64,000 bases of DNA, taken from assembly GCA_003344405.1 (NCBI GenBank), contig NOWV01000185.1:92789-156788 (forward strand), written 5' to 3'. Each line of letters starts with the position of its first letter. Position 1 is the stretch's first letter. This stretch comes from Trichoplax sp. H2. Its lineage: Eukaryota; Placozoa; Uniplacotomia; Trichoplacea. The position numbers and the translations under genes are program-made. Below are positions 11,101-24,034 of this stretch, one piece after another. Below the pieces are notes generated by a model, which was given only the letters and a program-made list of their open reading frames with translations, ran no database searches and was not told the origin of the DNA.

Positions 11101-13407
11101 TATACTTTCGCACACCTAGTCTTAGAAAGTGTTTTAACTGAATAGGTTTATCAAGCCTGTGCATGTATGCCTTCAACCGGGTGCTATTATCCTCCTACTC
11201 TTATAACCAATGTACAAACAGTTTCAAAAATTGTCCAAGAAGAAGTAAGCATTGAATTTTTTACCAAATATGATCCTTTGTCAGTGGAAGCACTTACGCT
11301 ATTCATAATGAATCCTCTGTTATAGGTTTTTGGCCCTGTACTTGTTGTCCTTACCTTTAGAACTCCAAAGGAGGCTATCGCATTATCAAACAATACTGTA
11401 TTCGGCTTAGGCGCAAGTGTTTGGACGGAAAACTTGTCTTTAGCTTTAGAAGTAGCATTAAGTATCCGAGCTGGAAGCGTGTGGGTCAATGGTCACAATT
11501 TATTTGATGCCGCGGCTGGATTTGGTGGTATGCGTGAAAGTGGTTTTGGTAGAGATGGAGGCAAAGAGGTTATTGCTAACTTTCATTATTCAATTTAGCA
11601 TATTTCGTACCCTCGTTATTACTTCACCTCTACTGTACTCGCACTTTATTCAATGTCATTTTCAGTGCAATAGAAAGTAGGCCAATATGCATGATGTGGT
11701 ATTTAGTAGAATTTTGATCGATTAGCATGTTTCCAGATCAATTGGATCACCATTTCTGAGGAACAATATCCTTCAACCAAACAAACTGAATTCATTTTCG
11801 CTTTTAAATTAATTAAGCATTGTCCACTTGTATCTTGCTAGGGTCTTTACGAATATTCCGTGCCAGCATGGCTGACAAGGCCTCGTCCTGTGGCATTAAA
11901 AGATTTCGATGCAAAAGCTTTTGGTAAAAATGTTGCTCCAAGACCTCTAAATCCTAGCAATAGCGAAAGCCATGTTTACAATAACACAACCAAATTGAAT
12001 GGGCAGGATGTACCCAGGTTATTTATCGCGGTGTTCTCTTTGTCAACTAGTGTTGCAATAGCCTCTTATTTATGTTATGGCAAACAGAAACTGTACGCAG
12101 AATTTATTTCATATTACTTCCATCTTTCTCAAAAATATTTAGCATTGACCGAACTTGCAAAATGTACATCGGAGGTGCTCAAAAGCGACCTGATGCTCCA
12201 TACGCTCGAGCAGTGGTAAACCCTGATAACAAAACAATTGGTCAAGTTGGCGAAGGAAGTCGTAAAGATATCCGTGATGCTGTTGAAGCGGCTCATAAGG
12301 CTTTCCCTGGGTATAAACTATTTTACTACTAATAAACAATTGTAATATTAGATTACAATAATTGCAATACTTAAGTAAATAGCTTTCCAAGTTTCAATTT
12401 CTCTCTCAATTAATACACCGCTGTATCTATTTCAGATGGGGAAAACGAGCTGCTCATAATCGTGCCCAAATTGTATACTTTGTTGCTGAAAATCTGGAAT
12501 TGCGACGTGAAGAAGTTGCTTCACGCATGTCAGAAATGACGGGAAAGAGTTTAGAAGATTCAAAGTTAGAAGTGGATTTGTCCATTCAACGATTATTCTA
12601 CTGGGGAGCATATGCTGATAAATATGGTGGAACTGTGCAGGTCAAAATTTTAGATATTATTTTTACTTTATCTTTCTGCTAGGTTGTCAATTTATTTCTT
12701 GATTTTGTTTCCTGAAATATATTTTCATTAAATGCAATTTGATAATCATAACTATTAGGAAACCAATCTCTATGGAGCAACTGTTAAGGTACATGAACCC
12801 GTTGGTGTTATTGGTATTGCTTGTCCCGATAATTGGCCTCTTCTTGGATTTGTATCATTATTTGCACCGGCAGTTATTCGCGGTAACACTATAGTCATAG
12901 TTCCAAGTGAAAAATATCCATTGAGTGCAGTAGATTTGTATCAGGTAAAGAAAAGATTTGCTCAATTCTTCTGATCTGTAATTAAATTCGTGCAATGTAA
13001 AAGTACGTATGTGCTTCATTTTTGGTACAATTCACCTGTCATTGAATGTATGATATAATTTTATACGTTGTAAAGTCTTATTTCATTCCTGATCTGGGTC
13101 ATACTAGGTTTTTGATACATCTGACTTGCCTGGTGGCGTTGTTAACATTGTCACTGGCAGCCGAGATCATTTAACCAAGTACTTGGTAGATCATCAAGAT
13201 GTAGAAGCATTTTGGTATTTTGGATCAAATGAAGGAAGCAGATATGTCGAGCACGCTTCTGCTGTGAATATTAAACGTACTTGGGTAAATTACGGCTTTG
13301 AGCGGGATTGGGCAGACCCAGCACAAGGACAAGGAGAAGAATTTTTATATCACGCTGTTGAATGTAAAAATATTTGGATGCCCATGGGCGAAATTTTTGC
13401 TAACTAG
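8154..13407 (+). CDS. ALDH16A1: ALDH16A1-type two-domain aldehyde dehydrogenase, 12 coding exons
   Basis: Exons: 8154-8415, 9769-10130, 10229-10435, 10566-10718, 10857-11054, 11146-11244, 11326-11568, 11842-12017, 12143-12310, 12436-12640, 12759-12944, 13108-13407. All introns are GT-AG and frames join exactly to 852 aa (human about 802). Domain 1 (about 40-520) is a complete NAD(P)-dependent ALDH fold with N199 (PWNFP), K222 (VVLKP), E296 (ELGGK), C330 (GQVCSAG) and E427 (EEVFGP), the positions of ALDH2 N169, K192, E268, C302 and E399. A linker starting [10 protein letters not shown] leads to domain 2 (about 565-852). Domain 2 keeps the [24 protein letters not shown] and [15 protein letters not shown] blocks of the family but lacks the catalytic Glu/Cys segment. 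I start at ATG 8154 because ATTGCAG just before it looks like an acceptor; an in-frame ATG at 8067 would add 29 residues. Substrate unknown. Confidence 0.95.
9240..9272. other. 13-bp inverted repeat, 7-base loop
   Basis: CCATAGAGTTAAG and its exact complement CTTAACTCTATGG face each other across seven bases inside intron 1 of ALDH16A1. It could form a stem in the pre-mRNA. Confidence 0.6.
9376..9401. other. 12-bp inverted repeat, 2-base spacer
   Basis: TAAACTACAGAT and ATCTGTAGTTTA are exact complements separated by CA. It lies about 100 bases after the previous inverted repeat, in the same intron. Confidence 0.6.
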
Positions 13408-13534
13408 ATTTGGATATTAGTAAATTCAGTTGTTAAAACTGTTCGTTTCAATGGACTGCATCTTCGAACATTTACATCGGTTGACATAGAAGCACTCTAG
13501 GTCTTGTTCGTCAAATTTCTGTCTGCAATTGATT

Positions 13535-13540
13535 AATAAA
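13535..13540 (+). terminator. Candidate polyadenylation signal of ALDH16A1
   Basis: AATAAA lies 128 bases after the stop codon. The same sequence is present in the second allelic copy after the gap (near 14390). No cleavage site can be read from the sequence alone. Confidence 0.45.
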
Positions 13541-13585
13541 TTAAGAAAGTAGTAATCATAAAATTATTAATTGTTATTGGGTCAG

Positions 13586-14218
13586 TGTCACAAAACAGCT
13601 TTGCAACAAGATAACGCAATATACGATCAATAAGTCAATTCCTTGAACCACGTATCAAGGAACGATATCTGCACTATCACAAACACTTTTGCTCTACTAG
13701 CAGAGTACACAAAGACTTAAACGCCTCGTATTTTACGTTAAACACTAAGTTGGACAATTCTTCTTTATTTCACGATATACTGCATTTATATACTATTCCT
13801 CAATAGTTCATGAGTCATAGTTAATACAATTAACATTAGAATCATTTACTGAATTAGATATTAATTTTAGCTACTGCTCCCTTAATGCAGACAACAGTAT
13901 TTACGAACATAGACATGTAATGACTAATACAGAATAGTCAGATTACGATATGTCCTATCACGGAACATTTCCATGATAATTTACAGTCTACCATAAGTAA
14001 ATTACAATCACAATGATTCGAACTGTAAGCAGATGATTTGCATTCCCTATTATAACTATTATAATTTCAGTATGTGTATAAGTGTCACTGTCATAAAAAG
14101 TCAGTGCTATATTAAAATACAGTATATCCAAATTAGAAGTTAACTAAATAAGGATAGTCTAACAGAATTATCCTAACATAGTTATTTCTACTGTAATACA
14201 GTATTTAACACTGTAACA
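13586..14218 (-). mobile_element. Solo LTR, family 1 copy C, present/absent between two allelic copies
   Basis: The 633-bp element begins TGTCACAAAACAG and ends ACTGTAACA. It is flanked by perfect 5-bp repeats GTCAG (13581-13585 and 14219-14223). On the minus strand it has TATATAAA (complement of 13785-13792), AATAAA (complement of 13764-13769) and ends TTTGTGACA, in the same order as the copies at 944 and 54598, though diverged and longer. Across the gap at 14240 the same flanks occur fused with one GTCAG (14436-14440) and no element, so the target-site duplication is confirmed by an empty site. Confidence 0.87.
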
Positions 14219-14239
14219 GTCAGCTTATACCGCATTAAA

Positions 14240-14259
14240 NNNNNNNNNNNNNNNNNNNN
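14240..14259. other. Assembly gap (20 N) with duplicated flanks
   Basis: Sequence 14260-14456 repeats 13405-13585 plus 14224-14239, with only two substitutions seen (near the CGGTTGACAT and GTAATCAT segments), apart from the LTR. The right-hand contig starts exactly at the ALDH16A1 stop codon. This is best read as two haplotypes placed end to end. Confidence 0.85.
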
Positions 14260-14456
14260 TAGATTTGGATATTAGTAAATTCAGTTGTTAAAACTGTTCG
14301 TTTCAATGGACTGCATCTTCGAACATTTACATCGGTTGAAATAGAAGCACTCTAGGTCTTGTTCGTCAAATTTCTGTCTGCAATTGATTAATAAATTAAG
14401 AAAGTAGTAATCTTAAAATTATTAATTGTTATTGGGTCAGCTTATACCGCATTAAA

Positions 14457-17400
14457 GATGCTGCTGGGGCATTTTCAGAGCTACCCTTCGGATACATTTT
14501 GATTCGATAAAGCTATACACTGAGATAGTTTACAATGCGGTCACAAAAGTTAATATTTCTATGGTGAAATCGTATCAATATCCGTAATCCTATGCAAAAC
14601 AGGCTATGTTATCACAGTTTTAGTTACGATTACAATAAAAAATTCAATTTTGAAATCAGCTGACTTTACTATTATTTACATTGTTAGACGAAATTGTTAT
14701 GCCATTCGCATAGTCAACGAAATTTTTAGCAATATATACTTGCCATTGCCCAAGTATCGATTTGGTTATTAATGGAATGAATCGATTAGCATACCAGATT
14801 AAATTTGGAAATAGGATAAATTTTATCATATACGTGGTATGTAATAAATAGTGTTATTTAAATCAGATATAGACTACGATCATGAAATTAGCCATCCAAT
14901 GATTCCCAATGTTCAGCTATGATAAAGAGAAATTTTAAGTTTATTGTAGTTCTCAGATACTTAGCTCGATATTATTCTCCACAATCAGCAAAACTAGACA
15001 GAATTAATCTAGTGGCACTACCTACTGAGCTCATTTGGTAGGAGTAACAAATCACCCCGACTCAGAAGCTTTCACAGAAATTTTAACGATAAATTTACAC
15101 TTCAGCTCCTATCTAATATAGCACTATTTACTGACATACGTATCTGATAGCTAATTCTAGATAGTCAATTTATAACATAATATTCACGGAATCATTTATA
15201 GCGTAAGGCAAAAGCTACTAGCAGTTAAAATTACAATCACTACTGCAATCAATTCATCTTAATCATATAGCGTATTTGAATTGAAGCAAACTTTAAACTC
15301 ATCAAATTTAGTAATCTACTATTCTTGGTATTTTGTGCAGTAGTAATGCGAAAATAGGATTACTCTTGTTAAGATCGCTAGCCCTAAAGAGAATCATAAA
15401 AAAATGCCATTCGTCATCGACAATTAGCTTTTCTTATTTATATCCTTGTTATATGGAAATATATTATCTACTATACTACGGTAAGAAAATTCATTTCTTT
15501 TTAAAAGTATCTACGTCTTTAGAACGATTATGAATAGGAAAATAATAAAAGAAAAATGACTGGAAGTGCCCGTTTGTTAAAGGGAGTTTTACAGGAAAAT
15601 AATTTAATTTAACGCATCACAAAAATTATTAAACTAGATTCTGCTAATGTCCACTCTTAGAACGAAGTTTAATGCCAGTAAAAATATATTTTTAAAGCCA
15701 GTTAGAATACTGACAACAATAGCATGTATAAAACGTAGGCTATCAAGAAAGAAGGGATTGATTTGGAGGCAGTAAGGCTATCTCCAGATAACCCGCTGTA
15801 ATCGGATAAAAACTAGATGTTATTCTTTATTGTGGCATGCAAGCATCGACAATTATAAAGGACAGGAAAAGAATATCAGAAGTGTAAAAATACAGCGCAT
15901 AAATAAATTAATCACAATTAATTGAGATTTAAATAGTAGAGTATATCTGTCTACACACGCTATGCTATACTAAAGATAGAAATCTTGCTCCTAAAATTTT
16001 AGGCTCAACACTTGGTTATAATTGAAAGTCCGACAAGAAAGATCTATTTCACAATCTACTCAATCACGCAATTTATTTATTTGGATATTTTCTCACGTTG
16101 GTATTTAAAGAATCACAGCAATAACGTGTATGTAGAATAACTTAATGGATAAATTATATAGTATATAGTTAATTTAAATTTGATCCTGCAATTGAAAAAG
16201 ATTACGTTCCAAGAATAACAGCAGTAAAATAATAAAGCGTATGACAATTCGTACGGAAATTTTCCATTCCTAGCTGTAGGAAATATTGATAAATAGCTTT
16301 CTTTACGATAAAGATATGTATGTAGATAGTAACTTTTTGTACTAGTCTACATTGTAGATATTATCGAATGAAGGACTGTATTCAGTAAAAGCATCCAATG
16401 ATTAGTTTACACAGATGATTTTAGCTGCTAAACTAATTAATTGATAAATATGAATATTAATTGTATAAAAACTTCTAACCTTAGGTCTTGTCTATGATAT
16501 AACAATCAGCCTTTCTAGCAATGATAATAATATTAACTAACTCAATTGCTTCTTACCATTGTTAAATATTTCCTAGAAATCCAAAGTTTCATGCAACCTA
16601 AGGAAGTGGATACAAAATTAATCCATTATGTTAACTATATTACCTATTTATCTGCAATTAAAATGATACAAAGGCTTAGAAGAAGGACATTAATCAATAT
16701 CTAAATCTCTTACGAAAAGCTTTAAATTGCTGAAACTTAATCTTTTGATTGGATGTAATCATCTTACATTAACAGATTATGGCTATCAATATCTAGGTTT
16801 CATTCATTACAGTTAATGAACTTTTAAAAATATCTTAATGGTCTTCTTTAACAATTTATTCATGAATTATGCTAAGCCATTCCCAAAATGTCAAACTTTT
16901 ATAACACCTAAGTATCTCTATTTAGCTTTGATATGAAAATATCAATTTCAATAGTCGTACACTGAAGTAATGATGTTAGTGTAATACTACACAGTGTACC
17001 ATTGATAAATTACTATTGCCCTTACGTTTTTATCTCGGGAGAGCCAAATATAGCCATTCCAAAGTATAGTATCTATATACATGATATGAAGTAAATAATA
17101 CCTAATATTAAATGATTTTATAGTAAAGTAATTATTTTGTCGGGTAGACTATCCTATAGATGTATACTTCCTGACGGTAATTACGCGGAAAAAAGTGCTA
17201 TTTTGCTAAGATCAACATCAAACATGACATGACCTAATTCAGTTATTGCCTCTTAGAATGCAGTATACATCAATTAGAGGCGTTAAAAATAATAATTATA
17301 GAACTATGAAGATTAAATTTAACTTAGAAACGAAATTGTTTCCGAGTTAAGACAGCTTAGAGTCAACTAATTTTAATTATTAATTACCTAACCCTTTTTC

Positions 17401-17596
17401 TCTTTTGTATTTTATTATCGTTAGACCAAACTAGTGCAATAAATTTTTTAGTACAAAGGTCACATACGTAATTACATACTATGAATTAGCGATCATAAGA
17501 GTAATGGGAAAAACCCTTAATCATTGGTTTTGTAAATTAAACCACTGAAATCTTAAAAAAGGTAAAGAAATTTTTTCCAATAAATTAAAGAATGGA
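14457..17596. other. Non-coding DNA
   Basis: No coding sequence longer than a short unrecognised frame (15333-15533, plus) and no RNA gene is seen. I found no obvious repeat array in this interval. Confidence 0.45.
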
Positions 17597-18226
17597 ATTT
17601 TATTACTATTATCCGCAAACTCAGATAATTAATAAACAACTTTGTGATTGTTAGTATACGATATGAATTGATTTATTAACAGCTTGCAGTGGATTCTATT
17701 CACAATATCATAATAGTAATTAAACGAAAATCAATTGTAAAAATTACAGATTTTCTTACTGACTATTAACAATGAGCAATTTATAAGATTACTCGAAATA
17801 GGCATACGTATAGAGCATCTCGAGAGATTTTATATTGTAGCTTCAACTTATATGGTACTTCATTCTTTAGCTTAGGACAGAATTAGTATTACTCTAAACT
17901 GCCAGATTATTAAATTTAATAAGAGTAGTCTTGTGCATTATCACCTTGATAAGGTTGTGATAATGAAAAGAATATCCTTAAAGTAATAATATTTTATTGA
18001 TTTAGAATTCAGGTTACTTTATTATTATAGATTGCCATAGCACCAAATGTAATCATTAAGAAAGTAAAATATTTAGAAAGTAAGTGAAAGCTTTTAAGTA
18101 TTCTACTATATTATAGATAATGGATTACTATAACGGAAAATATAAAAATGAAAGCATATTCTTATAATCTATTATATAATAATAAAGAATTAGATTTTAT
18201 TTATTTATACTATGCAGCCGGTTGTA
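17597..18226. repeat. First copy of an allelic duplication at gap 2
   Basis: This segment, from ATTTTATTACTATTATCC to GCAGCCGGTTGTA, recurs almost unchanged at 18247-18975. The two are separated by a 20-N gap. The second copy has a 100-bp insertion and a few substitutions. Confidence 0.85.
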
Positions 18227-18246
18227 NNNNNNNNNNNNNNNNNNNN
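18227..18246. other. Assembly gap (20 N) with duplicated flanks
   Basis: The bases before the gap end in the same GCAGCCGGTTGTA that closes the second copy at 18975, and the bases after it restart at the sequence of 17597. This is a haplotype duplication rather than a genomic repeat. Confidence 0.85.
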
Positions 18247-18975
18247 ATTTTATTACTATTATCCGCAAACTCAGATAATTAATAAACAACTTTGTGATTG
18301 TTAGTATACGATATGAATTGATTTATTAACAGCTTGCAGTGGATTCTATTCACAATATCATAATAGTAATTAAACGAAAATCAATTGTAAGTGCCCAGAC
18401 AATAATTATGATTAACTGATCTTACAGCTTTATTATTAAATGTATATATATTATGCGTAATTCTACATATTACTGGCTCTTATGAACTAAAAATTACAGA
18501 TTTTCTTACTGACTATTAACAATGAGTAATTTATAGATTACTCGAAATAGGCATACGTATAGAGCATCTCGAGAGATTTTATATTGTAGCTTCAACTTAT
18601 ATGGTACTTCATTCTTTAGCTTAGGACAGAATTAGTATTACTCTAAACTGCCAGATTATTAAATTTAATAAGAGTAGTCTTGTGCATTATCACCTTGATA
18701 AGGTTGTGATAATGAAAAGAATATCCTTAAAGTAATAATATTTTATTGATTTAGAATTCAGGTTACTTTATTATTATAGATTGCCATAGCACTAAATGTA
18801 ATCATTAAGAAAGTAAAATATTTAAAAAGTTAGTGAAAGCTTTTAAGTATTCTACTATATTATAGATAATGGATTACTATAACGGAAAATATAAAAATGA
18901 AAGCATATTCTTATAATCTATTATATAATAATAAAGAAGTCGATTTTATTTATTTATACTATGCAGCCGGTTGTA
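18247..18975. repeat. Second copy of the allelic duplication at gap 2
   Basis: Same sequence as 17597-18226 apart from a few substitutions and a 100-bp insertion at 18391-18490. Confidence 0.85.
18391..18487. mobile_element. 97-bp insertion flanked by TAA, absent from the other allele
   Basis: The first allelic copy reads ATTGTAAAAATTAC where this copy reads ATTGTAA, then 97 bases beginning GTGCCCAGAC, then TAAAAATTAC. The extra DNA is therefore bounded by TAA on both sides. A 3-bp TAA duplication is used by PIF/Harbinger-type elements, but the ends show no convincing terminal inverted repeat, so a mobile origin is tentative. Confidence 0.45.
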
Positions 18976-21900
18976 ATATGAACTTATTAACGGAAAAGAC
19001 AATTATAAGCTATAAAACTAATTCATTATACTTTTAATCAGAAACGTCATAAAAATATTGATATTGTGAGCTTTGATTTCAGCAAGTATTATTATTATAT
19101 AGGAATTAAAGAAGTTACATATATAATACACCAAAATACTACTCTAATATGCGATAATTTTAGTTATGGTGGGTCATAGTAACGGAAATTGTAAGAAATT
19201 GTCTTACTATAGTAAAAATAGTTAGCGTAGAAATATATTCTCATATATGCGGCGATAATTTTTCGGGTTTATTAAATAGTACGAGTTTAATACATGCATA
19301 TATAATAAAATTTGTTCAGAAACCACGGACTTTACATCTGTATCCAGAATTTCGATTTATGATTCCATAAAGTATGATTTTCTTGCGTTTACTCATTACA
19401 AGATCAATGCTCGATACTTACAAGAGCAAATATGATACTCAATAATTGAGGAATAGTGCCTGTAATAGAAATAGTCCATGAGCATATTACTTTCACAAAA
19501 AAAGAAAAACAAACAAGAACCAAGGGCAAATTATCTATCTTGTATGTATATTATAAGTCAATGGACAAATTAAATAAAATTGAAAGAAAACCTATCTCCG
19601 GATCGAATTAAAAACGCGAATGTGTTATTTTCTATAGGTTTAGTATTTAGAAGAAACAATATTGATAATCAATTGCTATAATAGTGCATAGAAAATTAGA
19701 CGTCACGCAACGATCATGATTTACTAATGTTAGTAACTATATCAAGTATAGTTTTAAAGGCAAATGATAGTAGCCTTAACATTATAAAGGTGTAACATCA
19801 TATGTAATTCACTTTTATTACATACTTAAGCATCATTTAATTAATCGTTGTAAAGCTAAGAAGTAAAGAAAATATTTACGGATATAATTCATAGTCATTT
19901 CAGAATATGATATTGGATCATCACGATGTGCCTTAATAAACCTAAAATATCACAAATAACAATTTGTCATCTACAAGAATTTAAAGTTTAATTTCTATTA
20001 TAAAAATAGTAGATTATAAATTTGAGGTGTGGTAAAATGGTTTCCTGATTACTTTTAACTATGTTACCAATAAACATTTCATAACAAATCATCGAGCATA
20101 ACATCTTGCTTCGGAATCGTCAGCTTATGAAGAATTATCCAATTTAGACATAGTATTTCGATATGACAGTCATTTATATATTATCTTCAGTCCATGTTTA
20201 AATAACTTTAACTGACTGATATTCTTTATATTAACAGTTTATCAGTCATAATGTCTCAATTAAGAGGCTAAATTAGCGGTAGTTTTAGAAATGATAATTA
20301 TCTATCTTGAATTATTGAACAATTAATAAGCGTACACAAACAAAGATAGCTGGATCGGCCGATAATGGCTTCGGTGAAAGAATATCAATAAAGAAACCGG
20401 AAGATAGTATTTTTTGGAACTGGTAGTCTATGAATCAGTTCTATCTGAACATACATTTATCACAATTTGATAAAGACAAAGTAATTAGATGATTGTATTT
20501 TACTCTAGTTTTTCTGAGGAGTTATATTTATACCCTCTTAGCGTTGTTGGATTGAGTCGTTTAATCTTAAATGTAGTTGATAATTTTAATTGAAGAATAT
20601 TACCGAATCATATTTCAATTAATTTGATGATAGAAATAGTGCTAGAGATCATATTCAAGAGCTTGGCAATTCAAATCGTTTATTTCCGTAAAAGTAATCA
20701 GCTCTACCATTTGATAAAATGTTAATGAGTTGTAGTACCTTTGTGCTTCGTGATTTAGTTCCAGCTTTTTATTATTTCCTTTAAGGTATCTAGAGCATCC
20801 GATCATGCCAGCTGATAAAATTGATAATTGAGTATAATATCATAAGATTCGGATTGCATACTGATCTGTTTCAAAATTATGCTACCATATCTAGCAAAAG
20901 TAAACTATCCCGTCATACGGTCACTAATGCAAAATAAATAGAAGAAAATTACAACTAGAGACTCCTTAACATCGTAAATTGTTTAATTCCCTCGATCCTA
21001 GTTATGGCAATGTATAATCTTTTAGGTTATACAATAAAGATTTACATAATGTTTTGATGGAAGTTAAAAAAGCCACAGTTGATAGATAATAGTGAAGGGC
21101 GATTGAAATTTTTTGTAATTAAGTTACTTGAGTAAAATAAAGTATCAAGGCTTAAGAACAGTAAAGAAGATGAATACACATATAAGTTAACTTTAAATTA
21201 AGTTGACTATTTTAATATATCCACATAAATCAACTGCAATCTACGTATTGCAAGAGTAGCCGCTATACCCGTAAAATGCATCAAATCAATATCAAAGATT
21301 TATTTTCCAGACGGGCATATTACAAGCATTAATCAGCCATTTATGAATTAATAATAACGTCATCTTACCCATAATTAATCATTGACAGCTGTAATTTACA
21401 TTTGAGTTGGCCAATGAAATAAAGAGTGTAATTCGTTGTTAATACGGTAATTAAACCTATTTGCTAGGTAATTTTCATGCTTTAAAACTATGTGATGTAG
21501 CAATTATACTTAGTAAGATTCTATGCAACAGAAGCTCTAACTTTGGAATCTGAAAAATCTATAGTACCCTGTACCGCTTCCGATATTAAAGCCTAGCGGT
21601 AATAAGAGGACTTAGTAGAAGATCACAAGAGTCTTCTATCGTATAATTCTGCAGTGCTTGCAGCCCGAGTGTAATTTCAGTTATAATTTAAAATTTTTCA
21701 CGAACGACCTGCATGTTATGACCTAGTAAACCATACACTATAGTAAGTATAATTTAGTCAAGGTAATAGTTATTAACTCTTATATTTGTGTCCTTACTGA
21801 CGAGTTAATTAATAATTATTTAATTAAAATTTTCGCGTAACTACGTTGACACAGTAACCAATGTAATTGAAAAAAATATAAAATATATAATTTATATATA

Positions 21901-24034
21901 TGTAAATTTGGCATAATTTAAACGACTTAATACTAGATCGATATAGATAAAAATTTTTGCTTGATTACGTCGATATGGTAGCCAACGTAATTAAGAAAAC
22001 GCGAAATTTATAATTAATGCAGACGGAAATTTTGCATGATTTAAACAACTTGATGTTAGACCGATATAGATGTAAAGAATTTCACAACGTCTAAATCATT
22101 TTGTTGTTTTGATATAATAAAAGTTATCACGTAATATGTTTTAATTAATTTATATATTAGATAAGGAATGAGATTCGATATTAATTGATTTCAACCCGTT
22201 TAAATTAAGGTAACCATCTATTTTTCCTTTCTGATCTTTAAATATTTTAAAGTAGACAATATGATCATTTCCTAGTCTCTTCGGAAGGCGATCAATATTT
22301 TGATTGGGTAATAATCATGGTAAATAATGGATAAGAAATCATTATTAGAAATGCCTGCTAATAGAGACAAGCTCAAATTCTTTCCGAGATGTGTTTCGGC
22401 ACATAAGGCTATCAACTTATTAGATATAGCGAAATTTGCTACTGTTTCACTTTTAAAATCTTTGCGTAAATTTTTTACAAATAGATTGTATTACCAGAAG
22501 CAATTGATGTATCTAATCACAACCTGAAGGAAGGCATGTTATTTCTTAGGAAGCACGTTTTATATTTTATTGTATTATTAATGAGATTGAAAATGATAGA
22601 ATTGTACGATAAGATATAAATGCTAAATGAAGTATAACAGAAATTTTTTTAATAAAGACATATTTAATAATTAGAGAATAGATAAATATACTTACATGGA
22701 TGACGATTGAACGCTTACGGGCTGAAATAAATTAATTTCGATTTTTAAAATATCATCTTGCTATTGCAATTGTCTAATATTCTTCGCTCTAATGGCCGAT
22801 TCTATACACATATTAGACATAGTAATTACACATTATATGTATAGCTAACACCAAAGATTTGATAATACTGAAGTAATAGCAAATGGAGTCTATGAAGCGG
22901 ATAATGTAGCAGATATTATTTCAAAGCTATAATCTTACGATACTATTTGCAGAAAAAATTAAGATAAACAATAGCAGTTCAGTATTTTAATAGAATCATT
23001 TAGAAGAAAAAAGAGAAATTTATCTATGGTAATATTTTACGTTGATTTAACCAGGCAACGATAAGTATCTTGGATATCGTTTCAAAGCTATAAATTAATA
23101 TATTTAATTAAACACATGTCATGGATACCTTATTATAAGATAATTATATTTCTGTTGGACTAATAATGATTTAAGCTATTTATTAGTCTCTCTCAAGTAT
23201 AACAATTCGAGTATATACATATAAAAAATCTTAAAACGTGGGAATATAAGACGTTGAAATTTATGCAAGTATTGAGAAAAAGTTGAAAGATGAAATTAAA
23301 ACGCAGATTCAAGATAACTAGCCTAGCTTACGCCATTGTTATGATTAACTGTAGCGAATTATAAGCGAGGATAAAAATGATATTAACATTCCATTAATTT
23401 AAGTCTTGAAAGGTTATATCTAGTCTACGCCTATCTTTGCGCTAAGCATTTGTAGATAGTCGATAAATTACAGTAGTTATTGTCGCGTTTAAAAATGATG
23501 CCATCAAGAAGATTGATTCTTAAAATTGGCATTTATTCCATTTGTATTTTATAGAGGGAAATAGACGTTGCATAGCTGTCGAAAGAAGATGATAGCACCT
23601 TACGTTATAGGTAGTTTCAAAGCTATCGAGGTATCTTCTATTCACTGATTTAAGAATAGTGGATTGAAATATGACATTTCGGCTGCGTTATTGAATGAAT
23701 CTCTATAAAAAGTAGACAAAAACCCTGCAAACTATTCATAGCCATTGCTTAATAATGAAACAGATTATAGCATTAAAAAAAGTAGCTGTTGAAATCTACT
23801 GTAACCAAAATTGGCCGTTAAATATGCAATCAACAAGCTGCGATTTGAAGTGCATGATTCGGCGATAGTGTTAATTGTGTCAGCCAGCTCTAGCTTAAAT
23901 CTGTTGCCCAAATTTCAGCAGAGCCAGGAGATTGCATATATTGCTATATTGACGAACATAAAATGGCTATCTTTTATTGCGGGTGCATTCAGATATATTG
24001 ACGTAATAGAACTAGCCATAACCATTTTCAACTA
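18976..24034. other. Non-coding DNA
   Basis: I see no supportable gene. Two open frames (22327-22527 and 23811-24047, plus) have no family resemblance, and the latter overlaps the GPCR 3' end. One two-copy tandem repeat lies at 21815-22085. Confidence 0.45.
21815..22085. repeat. Two-copy tandem repeat, 124-bp period
   Basis: Blocks CTACGTTGACACAGTAACCAA and TTACGTCGATATGGTAGCCAA start 124 bp apart. Each is followed by a GGCATAATTTAAACGACTTAA-like and a GATCGATATAGAT-like block. Confidence 0.7.

Noticed and set aside
14010-14030. tRNA-like GATTCGAAC box
   Set aside because: No matching A box, cloverleaf or acceptor stem; it lies inside the solo LTR.
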